In this document: positions 13,842 to 24,925 of the stretch, one piece after another
Numbering within the stretch: position 1 is the stretch's first letter
Layout: every line of letters starts with the position of its first letter
From: Lycorma delicatula
Taxonomy: Eukaryota; Arthropoda; Insecta; Hemiptera; Fulgoridae
Direction of reading: 5' to 3'
Assembly (NCBI RefSeq): GCF_047948215.1
Contig: NC_134460.1
Location: forward strand, 15,993,501-16,057,500
DNA length: 64,000 nucleotides
Notes under the pieces: model-generated
Told to the model about the DNA's origin: nothing
Database searches by the model: none
Seen by the model: only the letters and a program-made list of their open reading frames with translations
Program-made: the position numbers and the translations under genes

Positions 13842-15030
13842 CAGTGCGATCGGAAAGTTACTGATGGAAGTGTAATGATGAAACTTTCTTAACTATTACT
13901 TTGTATTTTTATTTCATTATTTTATAGAAATAGATATTACAATAACTGGAATACTTAATAAAACGTGTTGAAAATCACTTCCTTCAACATCAACACAACA
14001 CTGCACAAGTTTCACTTTGTTTTCAAGTATGCTGTTATTGCAGTTTTTAGTTCATCAATCGTGCATCGTCTGTTGCGTTGTGATACACTGCTTATTTTTC
14101 TGTCCCCTTCCCATAGAAAGTAATCTGGGATAATCATATGGGCGATTGTGCAGGGAACAAACCCCTCAAAATGATTCATTTGCCAAAGACATTTAGTAAA
14201 AAAGTCATGTTAAGTATGTGCGACATCTGTGTGGTGCCATCTTGATGGAACCACCGTGATTGATTTCCCCTTCTGTTAACCGACTAATGACGTTTGTTAA
14301 AACAGCACAATAACTATCAGTATTTACTTTATTTCTATGTGTTCTACTCACACCAACCCAGACTCCAATTTTCGCTTCGTGTAAAAATTGTTCGTGTAAT
14401 TCATGGGGGTTATTGTCAATCATAGTTGTATTTTGTGAATTAATATACCCTCCCAGATAAAACACACTTCAACTGTAAAATACATAACGTCGAGAATACC
14501 TACAGAAATTTGGTTAACAAAATGTTTAAACCATTGACAATAATTTAGTCTTTTGGCATGCTCTGTAGGTTTCAGTTCTTGAACACACATCACTATGTAG
14601 GAGAAAAGTTTCAGTTCTTTTCTTAAAGCTTTATGTCCACTTCGATCAGAATCTGTTGGCCAGAATTTTTTGATAAGAGTTCAAACTTCATTGCAGTGAA
14701 GAACAGGAGTATTTGGAAACTTTTCAGAAAACTTGTGCTTCACTAAATCAGTACACCTGTCACCTTCATGAAAGACATGTTCAACAAAAAAAATGTGTTC
14801 CTCTAAAAAAAGAACCATTATGTTTCACGCAACTATTGATTCTGATCAATAGTTGATCAGAAACAACACAAAACAAAAAAAAATGTTCAATCACAATTCA
14901 GCAGCTGATGTCTTGGTTTATTACTGAATAATTACCAACAAGCCCACAGGGCAACCAACCTAATGCTGAAAGAACAGTATGCACTACATAATTCTACAGC
15001 ATACTGCACAGCAACTTTCCGAACGGACTG
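13842..15030 (-). mobile_element. mariner/Tc1-like element with TIRs and TA target sites
   Basis: The ends are inverted repeats. The left starts CAGTGCGATCGGAAAGTTAC at 13842; the right, read in reverse complement from 15030, starts CAGTCCGTTCGGAAAGTTGC. The dinucleotide TA flanks both (13840-13841 and 15031-15032), which is the target duplication of the Tc1/mariner superfamily. The length of 1189 bp is close to that of simple mariners. The minus strand carries a broken transposase. Visible pieces include LEEHIFFVEHVF, FPNTPVLHCNEV, the block at 14465-14205, PDYFLWEGDRK and RRCTIDELKTAITAYL in the usual order. Stops and deletions make it non-functional. Confidence 0.85.
14205..14465 (-). pseudogene. 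transposase fragment (mariner/Tc1 superfamily)
   Basis: This 86-codon frame is the best-preserved part of the transposase in the surrounding TIR element. It contains FYLGGYINSQN, then NPHELHEQFLHEAKIGVWVG, the stretch that normally follows the first catalytic Asp and leads into the second half of the DDE fold. The residues just before it (EVCFIW in the upstream frame) stand where functional relatives have DEAWF, so the first catalytic Asp appears lost. After RLTEGEINHG the expected FQQDGAT block is missing and the frame ends in unrelated residues, which indicates a deletion. Confidence 0.75.
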
Positions 15031-15032
15031 TA

Positions 15033-18000
15033 TTCTATAATAATTATTCCTTTTTTGTTGGAGTTGGCTGTAGTGGATTGAAACCACTACTTCACATCTT
15101 TGATTTGAATAATAAACAAAATTATTATGCTTGCAGAAAAATTATTTTAATTGAAATGGATTTATTCCCTTTCAATGTTAGATACTCTAAGTAGTGGATG
15201 TAAACACAACACATTTTATTAATTAATAACAGAATCTTTTAATCTAAGACCAATCAATAGTTTATTTGAATATTTCTGAAATTGCTATCTGTTGTACTGA
15301 AAACCTGGATTAAAAACAATTGTGAATTAAAATTACAAAATTCTATCTGTAATCCTGGCTTAACAGAATAAAGCAGTCTACCTAGTATGTATCTTCATAC
15401 TAAAAGGAATTTCTGAGAAAAAGAATTAAATCCATTGTGTGATCCATTTCTAAACACTGAGTAGGAAAGATCAGAAAGCTTACAAAAAAGTTTTATAATT
15501 AGTAGTTTTTTTATGAATGAGTATACACTTAGCAATTAAATAATTACAGCTTTATTTAAAATCTTTCTACATTAATTTTCCACCTTACAGTTTATACTGT
15601 GATCATTCTTTATAAAATCTTTTGTAGTTTATTTTTAATCTGCATGCAATCAATGATGAATAAATAAGTAGTAACAATATATAATCAATGATCAATAATG
15701 TTTTTGTCTATGATAATTAGCAATGAAAACTACTTAAAACTTGACAATTTTTAAATAGCAAACCAAATAAAAAACATTTTCTGCTGCTCTTGCAACCATC
15801 TTTAGTGACTTGTGCTTCTGTTTTTTAATACACACAACTTGATGGCTCTTCTATGAGCTCCATCCATATTTCCACCATTTAAAAAGAAATTTTTCTGTAA
15901 CACAAACTCAACAACAGAAAATGAGCTCACAAAATAATTTACTGGCACAGATGTATAAGCGGTATAATTTTGAACCAAGGCAAGACAAAGTAATCTGAAC
16001 TACCACAAATATATGTAAACAAAATCCATCACAAATTATTAAACTTTAAATGTGAGTATGAACACAATAAACAAATAAGTTTTCTTCATCTCTCACTGTC
16101 ACATAAAAATAACCAAGAAAAATATAATTGAAAAATACAGAAAGCCAACAATAAATGCTTTTGTTTTCATGTCAAACCACCCAACCTTACACAGATTATC
16201 TTTTAAAAGTATGATCCACACATTACGCAATAAAATCATGTCACCCGAAAACTATCTCTACTCAAATATTTATTAAAATACCCATCACTCACAAAAGTAT
16301 CAAATATGCTCATTGACACACTCCTACACAAAATAATAAAAATAAAAATGAAGATAAATAAAATAAAAAATATGTCACTTTAATGTACATAAACAAAGAA
16401 TCAGAGAAAAAAGCCCATAGATTTTTAATAATAGTTTTTAAACAACATCTTTGTTATTTTACTTTTAACTTCACGTAAACTCCAAACTCCATTTATGAAG
16501 TATTTAGCAATTTCCTGTAAAGTTTTGGATGTAGAATTTAGGGTAGAGTCTTTAACTATTTGCTAGGCTTAAAGATGTAAGTAAAATAGCACAAGACTCT
16601 ATTTTTCATGAGCATATTGGTAACTCAGTATGACTTGTCAATAGTCAATATGGTCTCCATCAGTCTGCATTACAGCATTGATATTTTGGGAAGATTTTAT
16701 TATTGTCCAAAAATCTTGTATCAAAATACAAATAACTTAACATATTTTAATGATGAACAAGTAAAATTAGTCAGGAATTCTTTTCATTCTTTGTTGTTGA
16801 ATGTTCTTTTAATCATAATAAAAGCACTTTTTAACAAATAATAACTGTACATTCTGTGATTATGGAAGAATCTGTTGTTCAAAATATTTAAAAAACAGAA
16901 GTTCTGATAATTAAATTAGTATATTTGATATTTACATTTAAAAAGAATGTAAATATAAAAAAAAAATTGCAGACACTTTTATTTTCAACTATTAAGGTTT
17001 ATTTTACATTATACCATTTACTCAGTCAGTTCTTGATTGAACCAGAATGAAATTGTTATTCATATTTTTCTAAATTTAATTTTTAGTTATGGATGATGCA
17101 CTCACTGCCAGCACAACTTTGAAAATTTATCCTTCACTATTTAGCCTTCTCAAGCAACAACATAAAACAAAATATCATTGAACCATTTTAAAATTAATCA
17201 ATTAGCAACCATATGTAGGAATTTAAGTTTAATTTTCTTAATTTATCCTGAATACATAAATATCCTGTCTGCTTATCATAACAGACAGGATCTGCTACAA
17301 TAACTCCAACAACAAAAGTTCTTATATAAGTATACATACTAATAAGGATTTCATACTAATAGATGTAATATATACTACAGTACCATGTGATTATGTATAA
17401 ACCAATATAATTTTATTAATTAATTTTAATTAATATATTTTATTTTTATCAACATGATTTTAACAATATATATTATTATATATATATCCTCAATATGTTT
17501 TTTATTTAAAATAAAAAAGTAGCTGGCACTGATGGTTGAACTTTCCCACCATTTGCATAAAGATTAAAGTAGAACCCTGGTGATAAAGTCGAATTTTATC
17601 CGTAAAACATGATTTACTTTCTCATTTATTTATTATTTTATTATGAGAAGAATTCATTAACAATATGTTCAAATGTGACAATTTGTTTAAAGTATTAAAA
17701 ATTAATGACCCATGTTGAATAATATCATTATGGCATTAATTATGTAGCTCCTTGTACAGTCCCGAAAAATTAATTACCACTTAATGAAGCTGATTTTAGA
17801 TCAACTTGTTAAATTAGCCCAGTTAAACTTGATAATAAAATACACCATCCCTTATAAAACAAAAGAAATCAAACTACAATAATTAGGGTTATTTACACAA
17901 AAATTGATTTTTGAAAAAATTAAAAATCTATTCTTTCCCCAGTGATAGAGGTTGAAAATTATTTCCATCCAGATTAAACTTCATTTATGTGTAGTAAGGA

Positions 18001-18804
18001 AAATAAAATAAAATAATACTCTTTCAAATCAACTCTTTTGTACAGCAGTAAACTGCATACTTACAACTCAGTGGTTCCACAATACCTGGAATGTCTGTTA
18101 CATTCTACAACAATTAGAAGAGTAAAACTCTTATTAATAGACAGTTTTCAGATCACTAATTCTGTTTTCTAATAAATGGTTTCACTGTACTATTTGTCTT
18201 AACTATTACTTTTTATTTTAAATTAACAATGTAAAGCTGATTCTTTAGTCTGTTACTTTCTTTCCTGAATAAATTATTTATTTTTAGTAGTGATTGTTTT
18301 GTTAAGTATGTATGTATGTATGTTTTATTTATTTAATACTAGATCATAAATTAAAAATAAATAGAATAAAAAAATATTAATTTTATATCAGCTATGCATA
18401 ATTTGTACACTTGTAAATCACTTAACTGCCTTGAGCATGTTCTAGTTCACATAACAATCCTGTGGTATCTTGCATTAGATATTAAATTTACATAATTTTT
18501 GTCATTGATATACATTTTTTTTAGGACACAGCAGATGAATACATTGTCATTTCATGCTTTAATTTTATAAAACTTAAAAACTAATAACATTTTAAGTAAC
18601 AATTTTTAATTAAAAATTGTTTAAAAATAAAATTCATTTAATTTTTAATGTAATAATAATTTTACAAAGTAGCTTTTTTATCTAGCCACAAATCAGGTTA
18701 TCTAAATATCTCTCAAAAATTCTTTAGAATGATGATTGGTCTACGATTTCTTTTCTGATAAGTTTTTCTATTACAGACATTATGTTCTGTAAAATAATGG
18801 TGGG
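15033..18804. other. AT-rich DNA without recognised gene
   Basis: No coding sequence or RNA gene is supported. One strong small hairpin occurs at 17262-17291. A plus frame at 16608-16841 looks like chance. Confidence 0.4.
17262..17291. repeat. short perfect inverted repeat (hairpin)
   Basis: ATCCTGTCTG (17262-17271) is repeated in inverted form as CAGACAGGAT (17282-17291). The 10-base spacer itself contains TTAT and ATAA, so the stem can extend across one bulged base. The function is unknown. Confidence 0.6.
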
Positions 18805-19084
18805 GTTTCAAATAGTCATAGTTTTGAAGCAAAGCATGACAGAGATATAAAGAAAATGTCAAAGTAAAGAGAAACTAAGTTTTCGATATGTAAACGGCAC
18901 GTAATTTACAAGACCAATAGACACATGAAGGTCACATTAATCACCATGATTATGTTGTAGAGAAAGGTTTAACTTGTTTAGTTTGCTAAGTTTTAGTGGT
19001 TATACATGTTATTTGTGAATAGTCATGTGTTCAATGAAGAATTATTACAAAAAAAATAACAGTTACCAATAGGACAAAAAAATA

Positions 19085-19345
19085 GAGAAACATGGAACCT
19101 ACTGAAGCTGTCAGGATATGGAAGCATATCAGGACAACCATCAGTGTCAGATGACACCTCTGAAACTATGAAAAACTAAAAGTTATTTGTGTAGTCCAAA
19201 AAAATCATTTCCTAAGTGTTCAGTTGAGTTAGGCATTCCAAAATCAACTGTTTACAATGCCTTTAAAAAAAACAGCTACCTTTCACTGCTTATAAAACTC
19301 AAGTGTAATAATATCCACAGAATAAAATTAAACATGTATTTTAAG
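19085..19345 (+). pseudogene. transposase N-terminal fragment (helix-turn-helix)
   Basis: The frame at 19187-19375 begins CSPKKSFPKCSVELGIPKST and continues VYNAFKKNSYLSLL. This is the DNA-binding helix-turn-helix region of Tc1/mariner transposases, where relatives read SPRKSTRRASRELGIPQSTV followed by a VLRK-type helix. Just upstream, in another frame, is LSGYGSISGQPSVSDDT, matching the GRP-like linker that precedes it. The fragment is frameshifted and truncated. It lies just inside the left end of the composite element and reads towards its C-terminal pieces. Confidence 0.6.
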
Positions 19346-20719
19346 AAGAAAAGTAAAAAAGTAAGAAGAAAATAAAATTTGTGTATATCATTATTAAATT
19401 GCAACACTGCAAAATCATTTAAACACTTAAATGATTTAAACACTTAAGCAACCTTAGAAATTGAAAAATATTTTATGAAATTTTATGCTTCATTCAAAAT
19501 CTATTCAAAATGTAGCATTTTCATTTTTCACTTTTTTCAGAAAAAATTATTTTGTTAATGTTAATCCACATTCTTTCTAAGAATTGAATCCCTAAACTGT
19601 TATGTCCTACTAAAGACATTTATCTAGTAAAAATTATTAATGTAAAATATTCTTTTATTAACCAATGTTATATACTATTTAAAAATTTACACAAAAAATT
19701 TCATCTGCCATTGTTTAAGGTGCCTTACAACATTACATTATAATACAATGGCAGTTATGTAAGGCCTTAGAAAAGAATACATAAAAAACCTGACTGAATA
19801 AATAAGAGATAAAAGAAAGAAAATAAAAATATTTTATATATATGATAGTTAAACTAAAAAATTATTAACTCTAGTGCATACACAAAATAATGGCTCTAAA
19901 TTTGTTTAACAGCACTGTGCAGGTTTTCTAATTTTGTTACCGAAATCCTTTGCCTTCATTGCCACTATCTTTATTATTTATTTACAATTATTTTAGTTTC
20001 GACCTTATTTCCTGCACTACTTTGTCAGAAATTTTGGCTATAATTCTGATAGAAGTTTAGCCAGCTTCTAACAAAATGATCATAACTTTAATGATTTTAA
20101 AGAACTACAGAACTGACCGTAATTGATCAAACCTTTTTTTTAAATTCTCTGTGATAAAGCAACTGACTGAAAAATTTACATTGATATTTACATATCAATG
20201 TATCTCATATAGTCATATTCAACTTATAAAGAAAGATAAACATTTTTAAGTGATGCCAACTAATAAACTGTAGAAAAACTGTAAAAATCTATATTAATGA
20301 TATTCACTTGAAACTTTTGAATAAGTAAAAATGTTCAATGAATACTAAACGTTTTCCAAAAGTAGAAGGTGTCGACTTAGTTTTTTTGCCTGTGTTTCAT
20401 TTTTCAAAATTTATTTCAGAAGTATTTACTTGTTTTATTTATTTTTAACAGAACTACAGGTAAGATAGATTGTTAATTTTATTTATTTATCTAATTTTTT
20501 TAAATTAGTTTAATATTAGTGGCAAAGTATTACTGATGTAAAATATGTTCGCTATGATTTAAATTCACTACAGACATTCTGGATAAGTTAGATTAAGTTT
20601 ATTTTCAGTGTTGAACCTACATTTAATGTTTCAGGATGATTATATCAGCATACAAATAGTAGTAGTTAAGTTAGAATTAGAGAGTATGAACCTCAGCAAA
20701 TCATTATGAAATATCAATG

Positions 20720-20888
20720 GAATTGATATTTCAAAATTAAATGTGTATTTTGCAATTGCATGAGAGAGTTATTGGTCCCTTCTTTTTTGCTAAAAAAAAA
20801 TGTAATGGGAAACAATCAACTGCATATGTTATAAGTGTGTGCAACATAACAAATAAAAGTAAATGCAGTTCTCCAATTAGACAGAGCT
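20720..20888 (+). pseudogene. transposase middle fragment, broken by SINE
   Basis: The frame at 20741-20938 contains ERVIGPFFFAKKKCNGKQST preceded by NVYFAIA in a neighbouring frame. This corresponds to the NVWCAI...VIGPFFF block of Tc1/mariner transposases. Coding similarity stops at 20888, where a SINE begins, and resumes on the other side at about 21160 with QFATLVQDYLKETF. Confidence 0.6.
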
Positions 20889-21151
20889 TTTTTTTCCTTC
20901 AGAGGATGAATGAGGATAATATGTATGGGTGTAAGTGAAGTATTGTAGTCTTATACAGTCTCAGGTCGACCATTTCTGAGACATCTGGTTAATTGAAACC
21001 CAATCACCAAAGAACACCGGTATCCATGATCTAGTATTCAAATCCGTATAAAAGTAACTGCCTTCCTAGGATTTGAACATTGGAACTCTCGACTTCAAAA
21101 TCAGCTGATTTGGGTAGATGCATTCACCACTAAACCAACCCAGTGGGTTAG
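20889..21151 (-). mobile_element. tRNA-derived SINE with 12-bp target duplication
   Basis: Read on the minus strand, the element starts near 21151 with an RNA polymerase III A-box-like TGGTTTAGTGG and, about 50 bases later, a B-box-like TGTTCAAATCC. It then passes through a tail that includes GGTTTCAATTAACCAGA and ends in an A-rich stretch (the T-run at 20889-20895 on the plus strand). Flanks TTAGACAGAGCT (20877-20888) and TTAGAAAGAGCT (21152-21163) differ at one base and are a target duplication. It is inserted inside a decayed transposase gene. It is the longer relative of the SINE at 52120-52293. Confidence 0.85.
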
Positions 21152-21480
21152 TTAGAAAGAGCTGCCCACAGTTTGCCACACTCGTCCAAGATTACCTAAA
21201 AGAAACATTTACTAAACAAGGGTTGAATAAGATGGATGGATAGCCAGCCTGGCAACATGCTTTCCAGATTTTACTACTATGGATTTTTATTTATGGGGAT
21301 TATGTAAAGACAAAAATATTTTCTGTTAAAACAACAAATTTGGACCATTTAAAATAATGGATGCTTAAGTTGTTTTGTCTATCACACCAAATGTTCTCTG
21401 TCTGATGCAGCAAGAGGTTGAATATTGTTTTGATGTATGCAGAACATCCAAAGGAGCACATATTTAATCAAGTGAACAGG
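21152..21480 (+). pseudogene. transposase C-terminal fragment
   Basis: Shifting frames give QFATLVQDYLKETF, then PDFTTMDFYLWG (relatives have SPDLTPLDFFLWG, which carries the third catalytic acid), then VKTTNLDHLK and the QQEVEYCFDVC-like helix near the C-terminus. It continues the fragment at 20720-20888 across the SINE. Several stops are present. The D of MDF is retained, but the protein could not be made intact. Confidence 0.65.
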
Positions 21481-21565
21481 TAAGATTCTTTGAGTCTCTT
21501 CAATTTGACATGTACGTACTTCATGTGTTTGTCATGCTTTGTTCTAAAACTATGACTGTTTCAGA

Positions 21566-23249
21566 CAAATTGAATGATAATTGATCAATTAATGGTATTT
21601 TTTACCTCTTATTCTGTCTAATTTTTTAAAAATTTATTTATTATTGCGAAGCTTTGTTAATATATGCTACTTCATCAACAATAACAAATATTTCTTCTTC
21701 TTTTAATGTTACTAGTAGTACAATTAAGAAAAGAAAACAAGTACTGCATTAACTATGTCAATAAATAAAAATTATATATATATATTTTTTTTGTTTTTTT
21801 TTTTGCTGTTGAAAACACTACAAAAATAAATAATAACTACTAAAAAAAATAAATAATTAGGTAAAAAAAAAGCAAAAAATTATTTATTTACATATTTATT
21901 CTGCTGCTAAAATACATCTTCATAAAATATTTATCTACCAAATTACGTATATGGTAACAGATTCACGTTTTTTTGTCATCATATCATTCTATATAATTTC
22001 ATTATTACACTCGCAGAGCATTTGTAAATTGGTTTTACAAAAGAATTATTAAATAAAAGTCATGATTTTTGTTAAATACAGCACTAAGTAAAAATATAAT
22101 TTTAACTTCAATGTGAACTGTATAGTTCAGTAAATGTTTGCATCTGTAAGCAATTTTGTTCCAAATTCTCTGAATAAGAACCGTCTGTAATAATTTTTTC
22201 TGTAATGTATTCCAACACAGAGAAACCACATGTTTTAAATCTTTACTTATAGAAAAATTATGTTTTATCCTACACATTGCAAACATTCATCCAAAGTAGA
22301 TAAGGGATCCTCTCAACAAAGTGTAACAGATTGATTTCTTGCTGAAAAATAGATTTTGTCGATTATATTTATTTGTAATTGTGGGGTTAAATATTTATTC
22401 ACAATTGTGGGGTTAATATTGTTCACATATGACCAAGCACTAATAGCCACAATTTTTGCTGACCAATAGTTGGTTGAACAAGAAAAGAAAAGATCATGTA
22501 TATTAAAACTTTGCACAAATGACTTTAAAACAATGACTTTAAAACACTAGCACAAAGAATATTTACCTTTACTTAATCCCAAAAACAGTTTTTCACATCT
22601 TAATGGAAATATCACTGCATACCCAAACATAATTTCTTTACATATTATGGAAAGTATATTTGTCACTAAATGCAATTTTACAAAGGAAATGTTTATTCGT
22701 TTCCAATCTGTATAACATATATGTGTATTAAGTACTATAATTAGTGGGAGTAAGGTGACATAATATAAAAAATCACAGCCCAGTCTCGAACAGCATATCC
22801 ATTCTCAAGAATAACAAATTTTCCTGCCAATCACACTAGGGAAAGTGAGAAGTTAAGAGATTTCACTCAATTTATTGCATATCAACATGCTTAGTCTACC
22901 AAAATGCAGCTGCTGTTCTACACTACAATTAACACTTCCTTTTCTTCACCACAGAGACTGTTCAGAATATAGTATTACTTTTGGAAAATACAACACTGAT
23001 TGATGCTTTTTGTGCTGTAGGAATTCTTTATGGATCAGAGTCATAACAAAGTCTGGGTTAGAATAACTAAAACATTAAACACACCACTTCTACATGAATG
23101 CATGACAACTAGCTAAATTTCAATATGGCTTATGCATTCATATGCAGTCTGTGGAGTGCACAATGAACTTAGCTTTAGACAGAAACAAAACCTGAAAGCA
23201 CATTAATTCATTGCTGTATAAAAGATTGAGTTCAACACGCAACGCAAGT
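21566..23249. other. AT-rich DNA, one weak repeat
   Basis: No gene is recognised. A small tandem duplication of AATTGTGGGGTTAA occurs at about 22377-22417. The stretch 22795-22990 shares blocks with 61805-61940 and 59280-59335 (see that repeat). Minus-strand frames at 22035-22286 and 22313-22516 look like chance. Confidence 0.35.
22795..22990. repeat. weak dispersed repeat, copy 1 of 3
   Basis: The blocks CAAGAATAACAAA, ACTAGG, AGAAGTT, AAAATGCAG and TTCACCACAGAGACTG occur here in the same order as at 61805-61940 with small changes. A shorter part recurs at 59280-59335. The similarity is patchy and the nature unknown; an old SINE or MITE is possible. Confidence 0.4.
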
Positions 23250-23465
23250 GAGGGAGGTTGTGTCTATATAGGCTACATTAACTGATTCATAAATTGTGTT
23301 ATTTTTAACTATTTATAGTTTCTTTTTGATCAGTGATCATTACAGTTTGGATTTCTTTGTTCTTGTTGTGTTAATAAGGGCTTTTGATTGAATATTATAG
23401 TAATATTAATATATTTAGTTGTGTAGGTAGCCTAACTGGCTATCTAGGCTAGCTTGGTCCTCCTG

Positions 23466-23491
23466 CTTGAAAGCAGTTAACTGCTTTCAAG
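23466..23491. repeat. 26-base perfect palindrome in LINE leader
   Basis: CTTGAAAGCAGTT is followed immediately by its exact reverse complement. It lies in the presumed 5' leader of the R1-like element, roughly 300 bases before the first ORF1 remnants. It could form a hairpin in the element RNA. Confidence 0.8.
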
Positions 23492-23794
23492 GGGGTGGAC
23501 TGTTATTTCTTTCTTATTTTTGTTGTTAGTTATATTGTTCTGTAGTTGTTCAATCTCTGCCATTTATTATTATTATTTTTATTATATTTTGAGTTTATTT
23601 TAGTTGGTGTTGCCATCGGCAACCATCTTGCTTATACTGGGTGGCTTGCTATTGGTCAGTCGCTTTGTCAGAGGCAGAGGCATTACTACTGGTTGGTTTT
23701 TGTTTACATATGTTTGTAAACAAACTATTATCTTATTTTTATTTTCATTTACTTAATTTTTTTTTTTGTTTCCTTTAAGTGAAAAAAAATATCA

Positions 23795-24919
23795 GACACT
23801 GAAGAGAAGAGGTTGGGCAAGTCAAAACAAGGTAAGACTCCACAAGCTATTACGAAACCTAGACTTGATGACTCCTCTACCTTCTCAGGTGAGGAGAAGG
23901 TCACACCAGGAACATCTGGGGTGACACAATGACCGGTGTTGAAAGTGATTGATGAGTTTAATAAGACAGTTGGAAGGTTGATGGTACGATTGCTTTAATG
24001 AGGTACCATTTTTTGATCTCTGGCTGCAAGTTATGAGAGGTTGGCTGCTAAACCAGCTGAGGTTAGAAAGGTGGAGGTGTGGGAGACTATTCCCGTCCCT
24101 CTTCCAGTTCTGCAGTTGGCAGTGCCTCAGCGTAAACGAAATGCTGAGGTATTAAAAGAAAAAAGGAAGGCTAGTTTGTCCCAGAAACAGCCTGAAGTTT
24201 TGTTTGTTAACCTAAAATAGGGGGCAACTACTAAGACTGCAAAAGAGATGGACGAGTTTCAGGTCACCCTTAAACAAACGAGGTCAAGCCTGAAAATTTG
24301 AAATATAAAATAAACAAATAAGGGGTTAGTCATCATTGCTGAGGACAAAGAGATCGTGCAGGTCATCTCAGATTCGCTCAAGATCGATAGTCCTGACATG
24401 AAAGTCGACGCTGACATAAGAGGTGCCCAAGGATTGTTGTGTATGACATAGATCGACAATTATTTGAGGAAGAGTTAATGACTTTTCAGAGAGCAAAACA
24501 CTCATTTGACTGAGGATACCTTCAAGTCTGAATGTTGACTATTGTTCAAACTGGGTAGGCGCGAGGCTTAGTGCTACTACCGAATTTTCAAGGTTAGTCC
24601 GACTCTTTTCCTCAGCTTCGTCGACAAGAGCAGATTGTTTGTGGATTTTTCTTCGTGTAAAGTCAAGAAGTTTTTAGATGTCCAGTGGTGCTTCAAATGC
24701 TGCAGGTATGGTCACAGGGCTAAGTTCTGTAATCATTCTGCAGCCTGTGCTCATTGTGGTGACGAGGGTCCCAAGCATGACAAGTGTCCGAAGAAGTCGG
24801 AGGGTCCGATTTGTCCTAATTGCAAGCGTGTTCGGAAGAAGTCCAAGCACTCTGGGAATAGCAAGGAATGTGGTTTTTATCAGAAAGCTATCTCTATGTT
24901 ATGTACTCGGATTCGTTAG
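23795..24919 (+). pseudogene. R1-like LINE ORF1 (gag-like, zinc knuckles)
   Basis: The N-terminal two thirds is broken by stops and frameshifts, but pieces such as VIIAEDKEIVQVISDSLKI and VVYDIDRQLFEEELMTF can be followed, and both have counterparts in the right-edge copy. The last part (24635-24919) is open: SSCKVKKFLDVQWCFKCCRY leads into CFKCCRYGHRAKFC, a perfect C-X2-C-X4-H-X4-C knuckle. It is followed by CAHCGDEGPKHDKC and by CPNCKRVRKKSKHSGNSKEC, the second and third Cys/His clusters. In active LINEs this protein binds the element RNA. Stop TAG at 24917-24919. Confidence 0.85.
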
Positions 24920-24925
24920 TGTTAA

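Larger units (their letters stand above)
18805..21565 (+). mobile_element. Tc1/mariner-like composite element, interrupted by a SINE
   Basis: A 29-base end at 18813-18841 (starting TAGTCATAGTTTTGAAGC) recurs inverted at 21530-21558 with about 4 mismatches (reverse complement starting CAGTCATAGTTTTAGAAC). Between the ends, the plus strand carries transposase remnants in collinear order: an N-terminal helix-turn-helix piece at 19085-19330 and C-terminal pieces at 20720-20888 and 21152-21480. A tRNA-derived SINE splits the latter two. The stretch 19380-20700 does not translate into anything familiar and may be another insertion. The element is dead. The outer limits are approximate because clean TA flanks were not seen. 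Confidence 0.6.
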
